DNA of 62,553 nt from Levilactobacillus suantsaii (GTDB lineage: Bacteria; Bacillota; Bacilli; Lactobacillales; Lactobacillaceae): positions 1 through 62,553 of the forward strand of contig NZ_QXIL01000014.1 of assembly GCF_004115745.1 (NCBI RefSeq), written 5' to 3'. Positions 44,695 through 52,135 of this stretch are shown here, in pieces. Numbering within the stretch: position 1 is the first letter of the stretch; the number at the start of each line of letters is the position of its first letter. Made by a program: the position numbers and the translations under genes. The notes below the pieces were generated by a model. That model saw only the letters and a program-made list of their open reading frames with translations, had not been told where the DNA came from and did no database searches.

Positions 44695-45786
44695 ATGGCA
44701 ACCAACCGGGAAGAACAAATACTAGAATGGATAAAACAAAATCCATTAATTTCGCAAAATGATTTGGCTAAATTAGCTGGTATCACGCGATCAGGGGTTG
44801 CTGCTCATATTTCAAATCTTGTGAAGAAAGGATATATTCAGGGGAAAGGATATATTATAACTCCACCAAGATACGTAACTGTTATTGGCGGTGTTAACAT
44901 TGATACATTTGGAATGGCAAAGGAAGGTATTGATAGTCGTAGTTCCTATCCAGGAAAAATCTATAACCGATTAGGTGGAGTTGGCCGAAATATTGCAGTA
45001 AATTTAAGTAAAATGGGAATTAAAACTTATTTAATAGCTGCTTTTGGAGACGATCAAAATGGTGAGCGCTTTAAGGAAAATTCTTTAAATCAAGGTGTAG
45101 ATATCACGCACTCGGAGCAAATACCGCATGAAGCAACATCGAATTATTTGTATGTCAATCAACCAAATGGCGATCGAGTTGTTGGTATTGATGATATGGG
45201 GATTAACCATTACATGTCTCCAGAATATTTGGAACAACGAAAAAGGGTCATTAATAATTCAAAATTAGTTGTCATTGATTCTAACTTGCCCAAGAGAACG
45301 ATACGCTGGATATACAGTAATGTGACTGTTCCAATTTTTGCAAAAGCCGTTGGATTGAATAAAACGATGAATCTTTATGATGGATTAAGCTATCTAGATA
45401 CTCTAGTAATTAATGGTATTGAAGCCACTGTTTTGACAAAACTACCGGTAACGGATGAAAATACTGCACGTAAGTGCGCTCACAAATTACTAAACCGTGG
45501 AATCGATAATATTTTTATCTACATTGACGATGTCGGGATTCTCTACGAAAATAAAGATAAATTTTATTTTTTTAATGAACGGAAGCATCAGGCAAAAAAT
45601 ACTAATGGAGCAGGGGCAGCAGCTACGGCAGCTTTAAGTTGGGCAAGATTATGTAATAAGGATTTCCGAACGACAGCTCAATTGGGGATTGCAGCTGCTG
45701 ACATTACGTCTGAATCGAATGAGGCTGTTAATGAAAAAATGACAGAAAGTTTGTTAATACAACAACAGCTGTCTATCCTTAAATAA
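44695..45786 (+). CDS. HTH regulator fused to PfkB-type pseudokinase
   Basis: A 363-residue fusion. Residues 1-60 are a winged helix-turn-helix (REEQILEWIKQNPLISQNDL, then TRSGVAAHISNLVKKGYI). Residues 62-360 are a PfkB ribokinase-like domain close to pseudouridine kinase (GGVNIDTFGM; LGGVGRNIAVNLSKMG). The catalytic motif GAGD reads GAGA here, so the general-base Asp is gone. The KPN motif is VIN and the ATP-loop glycine motif is YIDDVG. It should therefore bind a sugar or nucleoside ligand but not phosphorylate it, acting as the transcriptional sensor for the operon that follows. TATGAT at 44654 and GAGGGT precede the ATG. AT-rich codon use contrasts with upstream genes. Confidence 0.82.
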   Translation: MATNREEQILEWIKQNPLISQNDLAKLAGITRSGVAAHISNLVKKGYIQGKGYIITPPRYVTVIGGVNIDTFGMAKEGIDSRSSYPGKIYNRLGGVGRNIAVNLSKMGIKTYLIAAFGDDQNGERFKENSLNQGVDITHSEQIPHEATSNYLYVNQPNGDRVVGIDDMGINHYMSPEYLEQRKRVINNSKLVVIDSNLPKRTIRWIYSNVTVPIFAKAVGLNKTMNLYDGLSYLDTLVINGIEATVLTKLPVTDENTARKCAHKLLNRGIDNIFIYIDDVGILYENKDKFYFFNERKHQAKNTNGAGAAATAALSWARLCNKDFRTTAQLGIAAADITSESNEAVNEKMTESLLIQQQLSILK

Positions 45787-45791
45787 GGATT

Positions 45792-45826
45792 GAATTCTTC
45801 CATTAATTTTGGAAGAATTCTTTTTT
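45792..45826 (+). terminator. Terminator of the pseudokinase-regulator gene
   Basis: GAATTCTTCC (45792-45801) pairs with GGAAGAATTC (45811-45820), followed by six T. Confidence 0.92.
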
Positions 45827-45936
45827 ATTGTGAATAAGTAAATATGAAGTGTTGGCGAACTTAGACATAATAGTACGTTAAACATTAGGCAAGCTTGTGA
45901 ATAAATAGAAAATAAAAAGAAGCTTTTTTATTTTTA

Positions 45937-46007
45937 TTGGCAGCGCTTACATTAAGAGGTATTCTTTAACTGTCAAATGACTATTTAAATAAAAATTTGT
46001 TTATAAA
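45937..46007 (+). promoter_or_regulatory. cre box and promoter of the riboside operon
   Basis: TTGGCAGCGCTTACAT (45937-45952) matches the cre consensus WTGNNARCGNWWWCAW at every position. A plausible promoter is TGACTA (45978-45983), 18-base spacer, TATAAA (46002-46007), with GGAGGT close behind. CcpA control is strongly suggested; the promoter is tentative. Confidence 0.65.
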
Positions 46008-46033
46008 TCGCCTTTGGTGAGGAGGTAATTGAT

Positions 46034-46981
46034 ATGAATGCAACGCATAAGGATAACTATGTTGTAGTCATTGGTGGAATGAATATGGATATCTTTGGGA
46101 TGCCTAGTCATAAAGTGATTCCTCGTGATTCTAATATTGGAACGGTGGGGATGAGTGTTGGTGGTGTAGGCCAGAATATTGCACAAAACTTAGCGCATTT
46201 AGGTACTCCAACATATCTTTTAACAGTTTATGGTGATGATTACAATGGAACGCTTTTAAAACAAGCTTGCCATGATAACCATATTATGTTAGATCAGGCT
46301 GAACAAATGATTGGTTCCCGTTCTTCAACTTATATGTACATCACTGATGAAACAGGAGATATGCTAGTTGGTGTTAATGATATGGGAATCTGCGATAAAA
46401 TCACCCCAGAATTTTTGAGTCGACGATTAGATTTTATTAATCATGCCAGTATTTGCTTAATCGATGCTAATATTTCTCAAGAAGCCATTGATTGGCTAGG
46501 TGATCATGTAACGGTCCCATTATTTGGTGATACAGTATCTGTTAGTAAGGCACCACATTTCCAAAATGTTTTAAATAAGATGGACACTTTGAAGCCAAAT
46601 GCGTTAGAAGCTTCGCTGTTAAGTGGTATTGAGGTTAAGGATGTGGAAACCGCTGGTGTAGCTGCTAGAGTTCTTCTTGATGAAGGTGTTAAACATGTTT
46701 ATATTTCGTTAGGTGCGGATGGTATTTTATGTGCTGACCAACATGAGATAATTCATGTATCACCGTTCAAAACGAGTATTGTGAATGCTAATGGTGCAGG
46801 AGATTGTGGAATGGCCGCCATCACATGGGGACGTTTTACGGATCCGCATCGTTCGTTACGGCAAACGGGGCAAATTGCTCAAGCAGCTTCTAGCATTGCA
46901 CTTGAGAGTGCAAAATCAGTTCCAGATATTACAGTAGAACAGATTCAAGCAAAAATGGAAACGCTTACTATTTTAAACTAA
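46034..46981 (+). CDS. PfkB-family kinase, pseudouridine-kinase-like
   Basis: A 315-residue ribokinase-fold kinase. IGGMNMDIFGMP (residue 12 on), VGGVGQNIAQNLAHLG (about 45-60), TGDMLVGVNDMGICDKIT and LIDANISQEAIDWL resemble the pseudouridine kinase PsuK/YeiC more than ribokinase. ATP-site motifs LKPNALEA and SLGADG are intact and the catalytic Asp is present in NGAGD. It should phosphorylate the 5-hydroxyl of a nucleoside-like substrate. It is first gene of a tightly spaced operon, with GGAGGT 7 bases upstream, and is a clear paralogue of the adjacent pseudokinase regulator. PsuG, the usual partner, is absent, so pseudouridine itself is not certain. Confidence 0.85.
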   Translation: MNATHKDNYVVVIGGMNMDIFGMPSHKVIPRDSNIGTVGMSVGGVGQNIAQNLAHLGTPTYLLTVYGDDYNGTLLKQACHDNHIMLDQAEQMIGSRSSTYMYITDETGDMLVGVNDMGICDKITPEFLSRRLDFINHASICLIDANISQEAIDWLGDHVTVPLFGDTVSVSKAPHFQNVLNKMDTLKPNALEASLLSGIEVKDVETAGVAARVLLDEGVKHVYISLGADGILCADQHEIIHVSPFKTSIVNANGAGDCGMAAITWGRFTDPHRSLRQTGQIAQAASSIALESAKSVPDITVEQIQAKMETLTILN

Positions 46982-46996
46982 AAGGAGATTTTGGTA

Positions 46997-47689
46997 ATGA
47001 TTAAACAGATTTATTCATTAATTCAATACGAAGAAGCAGTTAAAACAATGGAAGCTGGCGCTGACAATATTGGCTTGGTACCGATGCAAAATGGTGGTGT
47101 ACCTGCGCATCGAGTACCTTTAGACCGGGTTCGTAAAATCTTTGATGAAGCTAAGCGTCGTGGAGTTACAGGAGTTGCTATTATGTTAACCAATGATCCG
47201 GAAGAAATGCTGGATTTAGCTAAAAAAATCCAACCGGACATTTTGCATATTGCAGGCGACGGTTATGCAGCTGACAAGGAGTTTGCTAATCGGCTTAAAA
47301 AAGTTGCGCCCCATACAGACTTAATGCAAGCAGTTTTGGTTGATAATGAATCAGCAATTGATCGTGCTAAGCACTTTGCCCAATTTGTTGATTATATTTT
47401 ATTGGATTCAGGATTAGCTCCTGATACTGGAATTGGTGCCAGTGGCAAAACTCATGACTGGAATATTGATGCGAAGATTGTTAAGGCCGTTGATGTACCA
47501 GTTATTGAAGCTGGTGGAATGAGTCCTGAAAATGTTGCGGATGCTATTGAAAAAATTCGTCCGTATGGAGTTGATTCTTTAACCCGAACTAGCATTAAGT
47601 ATGAAGGTGGGCGTATGGAGAAAGATATTGATAAAGTTCGTGAGTTTTGTAAAAATGCTGACGCAGCAGCTGAAAAGTTGGGACTTTAA
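46997..47689 (+). CDS. TrpF-like (beta/alpha)8 protein, non-canonical active site
   Basis: A 230-residue barrel whose pattern follows phosphoribosylanthranilate isomerase: EAGADNIGLV after the first helix, LLDSG near residue 132, ASGKTHDW (phosphate/loop region), AGGMSPENVADAIEKIRPYG and a closing VD. The catalytic general acid Asp (LLDS) is kept, but the general-base Cys of the KICGIT motif is replaced: the equivalent stretch reads QIYSLI. The usual SSGVE loop is also changed (LTRTS). No trp genes are nearby. I infer an isomerase, lyase or hydrolase acting on a 5-phosphoribosyl compound made by the kinase upstream. AAAGGAG 9 bases before ATG 46997 decides the start. Confidence 0.78.
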   Translation: MIKQIYSLIQYEEAVKTMEAGADNIGLVPMQNGGVPAHRVPLDRVRKIFDEAKRRGVTGVAIMLTNDPEEMLDLAKKIQPDILHIAGDGYAADKEFANRLKKVAPHTDLMQAVLVDNESAIDRAKHFAQFVDYILLDSGLAPDTGIGASGKTHDWNIDAKIVKAVDVPVIEAGGMSPENVADAIEKIRPYGVDSLTRTSIKYEGGRMEKDIDKVREFCKNADAAAEKLGL

Positions 47690-47710
47690 ATTCTAAGGAG
47701 ATGAGAGAGC

Positions 47711-48340
47711 TTGACAAATCGTCGTTATACGCCAACAACGGTTGCATTGGCTATGATTGGGATATTTCTTGTTTGTATTGGGGTTGCTTTTAATAATAAT
47801 ACGCAACTTGGCAATGACCCAGTAGGGATTATCTATGACGGTTTGCGTGCGACTTTTCACCTTGGTCATGCTCAATTAGGAACAGTGTCTAATTATCTTA
47901 ATGTTGGTTTAATTGTTGCATTGTATTTAATTGGTCGTCACTATGCCAGTTGGGGAACGTTGATGTATCTAGTCCCATATGGATTTTTTATCTCAATTGG
48001 GTCATATCTATATCCAATAATTTTTCAATCGACAACTCTTGTAACAAGAATGTTTGGTGGTGCTACAGGTATCTCTCTTTATTATTTGAGGATTAGCTTG
48101 TTTGTAGCAGCAGATATTGGTGTTGATCCATTTAGTGGCTTTATGTTAACGATACGAGACAAAACAGGATGGAGTATGCGACGGAGCAAAATCACATTTG
48201 ATGTGTGTTTAATTGTTGTTGGCGTTTTGTTAGGCGGACGGTTTGGAATTATTACAATCTTAACGGCACTAACAACGGGACCAACAATTCAAGCTTTAAG
48301 TGGAGTATTTAGAAAACGATTTATTTTAGCTAAAAATTGA
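47711..48340 (+). CDS. YczE/YitT-like integral membrane protein
   Basis: A 209-residue membrane protein with about five helices and the N-terminal GVAFNNNTQLGNDPVGIIYD, plus a second DPFSGF motif, typical of the YczE/YyaS group. Function in the family is unknown. Translation starts at TTG 47711 with AAGGAG 10 bases upstream. It sits inside the riboside operon, so it may be an importer, exporter or scaffold for the pathway. AT-rich like its neighbours. Confidence 0.75.
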   Translation: MTNRRYTPTTVALAMIGIFLVCIGVAFNNNTQLGNDPVGIIYDGLRATFHLGHAQLGTVSNYLNVGLIVALYLIGRHYASWGTLMYLVPYGFFISIGSYLYPIIFQSTTLVTRMFGGATGISLYYLRISLFVAADIGVDPFSGFMLTIRDKTGWSMRRSKITFDVCLIVVGVLLGGRFGIITILTALTTGPTIQALSGVFRKRFILAKN

Positions 48341-48351
48341 GAGGTGTTTTG

Positions 48352-49509
48352 ATGAATGTCAAATTATTACAACGAGTTAAGGTAGTAGATACGGATGATT
48401 TATCATCTACCATCCTTGATATCTTAAGGACTGAGGGATATAAACGACCATTGTTTATTATGGATCACTTTCTTGCAGAGATGCCACTGGTTCAAACAAC
48501 ACAGGAAGTTCTCGGTAAGAATAATATTCAATACGCAGTTTTTGATAAAGTTGTTTCTGATCCGCCAGCAGCTACTGTAATGGATGGTGTTGGGGCCTTT
48601 AAAGCACATCAAGCTGATAGTATTATTGCAATTGGTGGTGGCAGTTCAATTGATGTAGCTCGAGGAGTTAATATTGTTCGAATAAATGGTGGTTACATAC
48701 TAGACTATACTAAGCCAGATGCAACGATTAAACCATGTCCGGGATTAATTGCAATTCCTACAACTTCGGGTACAGGAAGCGAAATGTCAAATGCATTGGT
48801 CGTAACAGATGTAGATAGTCAAAAGAAACTGGCGATTTTATCTGATAATGCAGTTAGTGAGTATGCCGTTTTATGCCCAGATATGGTGCTATCTCTACCT
48901 AAGAAAATGACGATTGCGACGGGATTGGACGCATTTTCACACGCAGCAGAAGGGGATACATCACGCTTATCTAGCCCAGTAACGGACGCAATTTGTGAAA
49001 AAATCATGTTTTTATTAGCTAATTACCTACCGCGAGCTGTAGAGAACGGCCAAGATCGTGAAGCTCGTCAAAGGGTCATGGTCGCGGCTACTTTAGCTGG
49101 CTGGATGTTGAATAATGCCGGAACAAATGTTGGTCACTCTATGGCACATGTCTTGGGATCTAAATATCATATTGTTCATGGTGAAGCGGTAGCCTATGCT
49201 TTACCAGGTGTTTTGAAATTTGTTTCTCCAGTATTACCAAAAAAGGTTGCCGAGATTGGTCAAATATTAGGATTAACCTATAGGGAAAATGAAGATGAAA
49301 AGCAGCGAGCGGATCGTGCAGTTGAAGCCTATCGACAATTTCGTGATGAAACTTTAGGGTTACATCCATTTAGCGATTATGGTATTTCTACTGAAGAATT
49401 ATTGGAAAACGCATCGGCAGTTACCCATGAACAATTCGCTGGAAATACACCACGTAATATCGATGAAGACGCCGCTGAGAAACTTTTAAGGGAATTTGGT
49501 AATCGCTAA
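48352..49509 (+). CDS. Iron-containing (group III) alcohol dehydrogenase
   Basis: A 385-residue NAD(P)-dependent dehydrogenase. Nucleotide-binding GGGSSIDVARG (about 90-100), the TTSGTGSEMSNALVV segment, and metal ligands are present: Asp and His in GLDAFSHAAEG and two His in HSMAHVLGSKYHIVHGEA. All four ligands appear conserved, so it should be active. It would reduce an aldehyde or ketone, or oxidise an alcohol, arising in the riboside pathway. The ATG at 48352 is preferred over the frame start at 48337 because of GAGAGGTG. It follows the membrane protein by 11 bases. Confidence 0.9.
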   Translation: MNVKLLQRVKVVDTDDLSSTILDILRTEGYKRPLFIMDHFLAEMPLVQTTQEVLGKNNIQYAVFDKVVSDPPAATVMDGVGAFKAHQADSIIAIGGGSSIDVARGVNIVRINGGYILDYTKPDATIKPCPGLIAIPTTSGTGSEMSNALVVTDVDSQKKLAILSDNAVSEYAVLCPDMVLSLPKKMTIATGLDAFSHAAEGDTSRLSSPVTDAICEKIMFLLANYLPRAVENGQDREARQRVMVAATLAGWMLNNAGTNVGHSMAHVLGSKYHIVHGEAVAYALPGVLKFVSPVLPKKVAEIGQILGLTYRENEDEKQRADRAVEAYRQFRDETLGLHPFSDYGISTEELLENASAVTHEQFAGNTPRNIDEDAAEKLLREFGNR

Positions 49510-49547
49510 TTGAGCAGCTTTGAAAACTAGACTGGAGTTGAAACATA

Positions 49548-50732
49548 ATGAATTTTGTATTTTTGTTAACAGGTTTAGCATTAGTCTTTGGAATTGGCTG
49601 GCTGGTTAGTTCGGATCGTAAACATATTAAATACAAACGTATGGGTATTCTATTTGCTTTACAGCTTGTTATTTCGTTTCTCTGTCTGCATACTTCTGGC
49701 GGGGTTAAGACTCTTGCTAGTATTTCCGGCTTCTTTAGCTGGTTAATGAATCAAGCAGCTGGCGGGGTTGATTTCGTTTTTGGTGGATTTATGATTAAAC
49801 CGGGAGCATCAGTCTTCTTCCTTAACGTTTTAATGCCAATTGTATTTATATCAGCATTAGTAGGGATTTTAAATTATATTAAGGTATTGCCATTCATTAT
49901 TAAGTGGACTGGTTGGGCGTTAAATAAAGTTGCTGGCATGGGTGAACTAGAAAGCTACTTTGCAGTTTCAACCGCTGTTTTAGGTCAACCTGAGGTCTTC
50001 TTAACTGTTAAAGATCAAATTCCAAAGTTAAACGAGCAACGACTCTATACGATTTGTGCTTCGGCAATGAGTGCCGTATCTGCTGCAATGTTAGCTTCTT
50101 ACATGAAGATGGTTCCAGGGAAATTCGTTGTTGTGGCAGTTTTCTTAAATATTCTGTCTGCCTTAATTGTTTCTTGCGTTATTAATCCTTATGAAACATC
50201 TGATAATGATGAATTAGTGCAAATTTCTAAAGGTAATGATGAACCATTCTTCCAAGTTTTAGGTACTTACATTACAGATGGATTTAACTTAGCAATTACA
50301 GTTGGTGCAATGCTAATTGGATTTGTCGCATTGGTTACTTTCTTAAATAGTTCCTTTACTGCAATTTTGCATATTTCTTTTACTGACTTAATTGGTTATG
50401 TTTTTTCACCTGTTGCATTTTTGATGGGTGTTCCAGCACACGATGCTCTGAAAGTTGGTAGTTTAATGGCAACCAAGTTAATCACTAATGAATTTGTTGC
50501 CATGGGATCATTGCACAGTATAGCAGGTACTTTAAGTGCTAAGGCAACAGCTATTATTTCAGCTTATCTTGTTTCGTTTGCTAACTTTGGGACTGTTGGA
50601 ATCGTTACTGGTTCTATTAAGTCAATTAGTAAGGAACAGGGTGGTTACGTAGCCAAGTTTTCTATGAAACTGTTATTAGGTGCAACGCTAGCTTCAGTTC
50701 TTACAGGGACTATCGTTGGGTTGTACTTCTAG
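49548..50732 (+). CDS. Concentrative nucleoside transporter (CNT/NupC family)
   Basis: A 394-residue permease with about nine to ten helices. The family core GQPEVFLTVKDQI (about 146) and the two helical hairpins (SAMSAVSAAMLASYM and the C-terminal NFGTVGIVTGSIKSI) match CNT proteins that bring nucleosides in with H+ or Na+. Its place in the operon identifies the pathway substrate as nucleoside-like. GGAG lies about 12 bases upstream. It ends 14 bases before the next small membrane gene. Confidence 0.9.
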   Translation: MNFVFLLTGLALVFGIGWLVSSDRKHIKYKRMGILFALQLVISFLCLHTSGGVKTLASISGFFSWLMNQAAGGVDFVFGGFMIKPGASVFFLNVLMPIVFISALVGILNYIKVLPFIIKWTGWALNKVAGMGELESYFAVSTAVLGQPEVFLTVKDQIPKLNEQRLYTICASAMSAVSAAMLASYMKMVPGKFVVVAVFLNILSALIVSCVINPYETSDNDELVQISKGNDEPFFQVLGTYITDGFNLAITVGAMLIGFVALVTFLNSSFTAILHISFTDLIGYVFSPVAFLMGVPAHDALKVGSLMATKLITNEFVAMGSLHSIAGTLSAKATAIISAYLVSFANFGTVGIVTGSIKSISKEQGGYVAKFSMKLLLGATLASVLTGTIVGLYF

Positions 50733-50746
50733 AGGAGTGAGCTTTA

Positions 50747-51112
50747 ATGAAGCCGAAATGTAAAACGATTACAGTTGCTGCTATTTTATCAGTCGTGTTG
50801 TTTATGATTGCCTACGGGATAACGTTATTACCAACATTAACTGGGAACTATCGGCCATTGCTGAACACGTTAGGTTTTGCAATGTTGCTATATGCGTGGG
50901 CAATTTTAGGGATATGGCGTAAACGACGATTTGCAGTGGGATTTATGCAGTTTATTAATGTCGTTTATAGCTTTGGTTTCATTAGTACGCTTATATCAGG
51001 AGAAAATTTGGTAACCATTATAGTAAGCATAATTGGATTAATGGTAAATGGTTATTTATTCTGGGTCTGCCATCAATCTGCACAACAATTACGGTCACAA
51101 GGTACTAGATAG
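50747..51112 (+). CDS. Small four-helix membrane protein
   Basis: A 121-residue protein of four predicted helices (about 7-28, 37-55, 65-85 and 90-108) with a basic C-terminus. AGGAG precedes the ATG. It is not recognised as a known family. Tight spacing on both sides places it in the riboside operon; it is the last AT-rich gene before the GC-rich hydrolase. Confidence 0.6.
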   Translation: MKPKCKTITVAAILSVVLFMIAYGITLLPTLTGNYRPLLNTLGFAMLLYAWAILGIWRKRRFAVGFMQFINVVYSFGFISTLISGENLVTIIVSIIGLMVNGYLFWVCHQSAQQLRSQGTR

Positions 51113-51125
51113 GAGTGGATAAAAT

Positions 51126-52070
51126 ATGACAACAAAACTGATTTTAGATTGTGATCCTGGCCACGATGATGCCTTAGCGATGATGCTGGCGTTGGCCAAC
51201 CCCGAGTTAGATCTCTTAGCCGTCACCACGTCGGCGGGCAACCAGACGCCGGAGAAGACGTTGAACAACGCGATGCGCCTATTAACGTTGATGCACCACC
51301 AGGAAATTCCGGTGGCGGGTGGCAATCGGACCCCGTTACTCAAGCTGCTGGAAACGGCGGGCAACGTCCACGGTAAGAGTGGCCTGGACGGCGCCGAGTT
51401 GCCCGACCCGGATTTCAAGGTCCAGGACATGACCGCTATTGAACTGATGGCCAAGACCTTGCGGGCCAGCGCAGACCCGGTCACGTTGGTCGTAACTGGC
51501 CCGATGACCAACGCGGCGCTCTTCTTGCGCGTGTACCCCGAACTCAAGGCCAAAATCAGCCAAATCGTGTTCATGGGGGGCGCCATGGGACTGGGCAACT
51601 GGACGCCGTCGGTCGAGTTCAACATCTACGTGGATCCCGAAGCGGCTAAAATCGTGATGAACGCCGGGATTCCCCTGGTGATGGCCCCGCTGAACGTGAC
51701 CCACAAGGCCCAAATCTTAAAACCGGAAATCGCGGCACTCAAGCAGATTCAAAATCCGGTCGCCCAGGCCTTCAACGGGTTACTGAATTTCTTTGAACGC
51801 TACCACGAAGCACCGAAGTGGGGCTTTCAGGGGGCGCCGCTTCACGACCCCTGCACCATCACCTGGTTGCTCCATCCGGAGTGGTTCCAAACGGCCAAGA
51901 TGAACGTGGACGTGGATACCGCTGGTGAGTTAACGCGGGGTGAAACGGTCTGCGACTACTATGAGTTGACGGGCAAGCCTAAAAATACTGAAGTTCTATT
52001 GAATATCGACCGGGAAGCTTTCATTAATTTGATTATGACTTCGTTGAAGACGTTTGATAATTTGCAGTAA
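51126..52070 (+). CDS. Inosine/uridine-preferring nucleoside hydrolase
   Basis: A 314-residue Ca2+-dependent hydrolase cleaving N-ribosidic bonds to free base and ribose. The N-terminal DCDPGHDDALA cluster binds Ca2+ and ribose, MGGAMGLGN and EFNIYVDPEAA follow, and PLHDPCT carries the active-site His. It lies 13 bases after the previous gene and is probably in the same transcript, but its GC-rich codon use differs sharply from the seven upstream genes and matches the bulk chromosome. RBS AGGAG. A bidirectional terminator follows. Confidence 0.93.
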   Translation: MTTKLILDCDPGHDDALAMMLALANPELDLLAVTTSAGNQTPEKTLNNAMRLLTLMHHQEIPVAGGNRTPLLKLLETAGNVHGKSGLDGAELPDPDFKVQDMTAIELMAKTLRASADPVTLVVTGPMTNAALFLRVYPELKAKISQIVFMGGAMGLGNWTPSVEFNIYVDPEAAKIVMNAGIPLVMAPLNVTHKAQILKPEIAALKQIQNPVAQAFNGLLNFFERYHEAPKWGFQGAPLHDPCTITWLLHPEWFQTAKMNVDVDTAGELTRGETVCDYYELTGKPKNTEVLLNIDREAFINLIMTSLKTFDNLQ

Positions 52071-52079
52071 ATTGGATTT

Positions 52080-52121
52080 TAAAATGGGTCAGTCACGCGC
52101 TAAACGTGGCTGGCCCATTTT
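52080..52121. terminator. Bidirectional terminator
   Basis: AAAATGGG.CAG.CACG pairs with CGTG.CTG.CCCATTTT; it serves the hydrolase and the convergent membrane-protein gene. Confidence 0.85.
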
Positions 52122-52135
52122 GGTGGTCGTCAAGG

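Noticed and set aside
46997-47689. Tryptophan biosynthesis gene trpF
   Set aside because: The catalytic Cys is missing and there are no trp neighbours; context is nucleoside metabolism.
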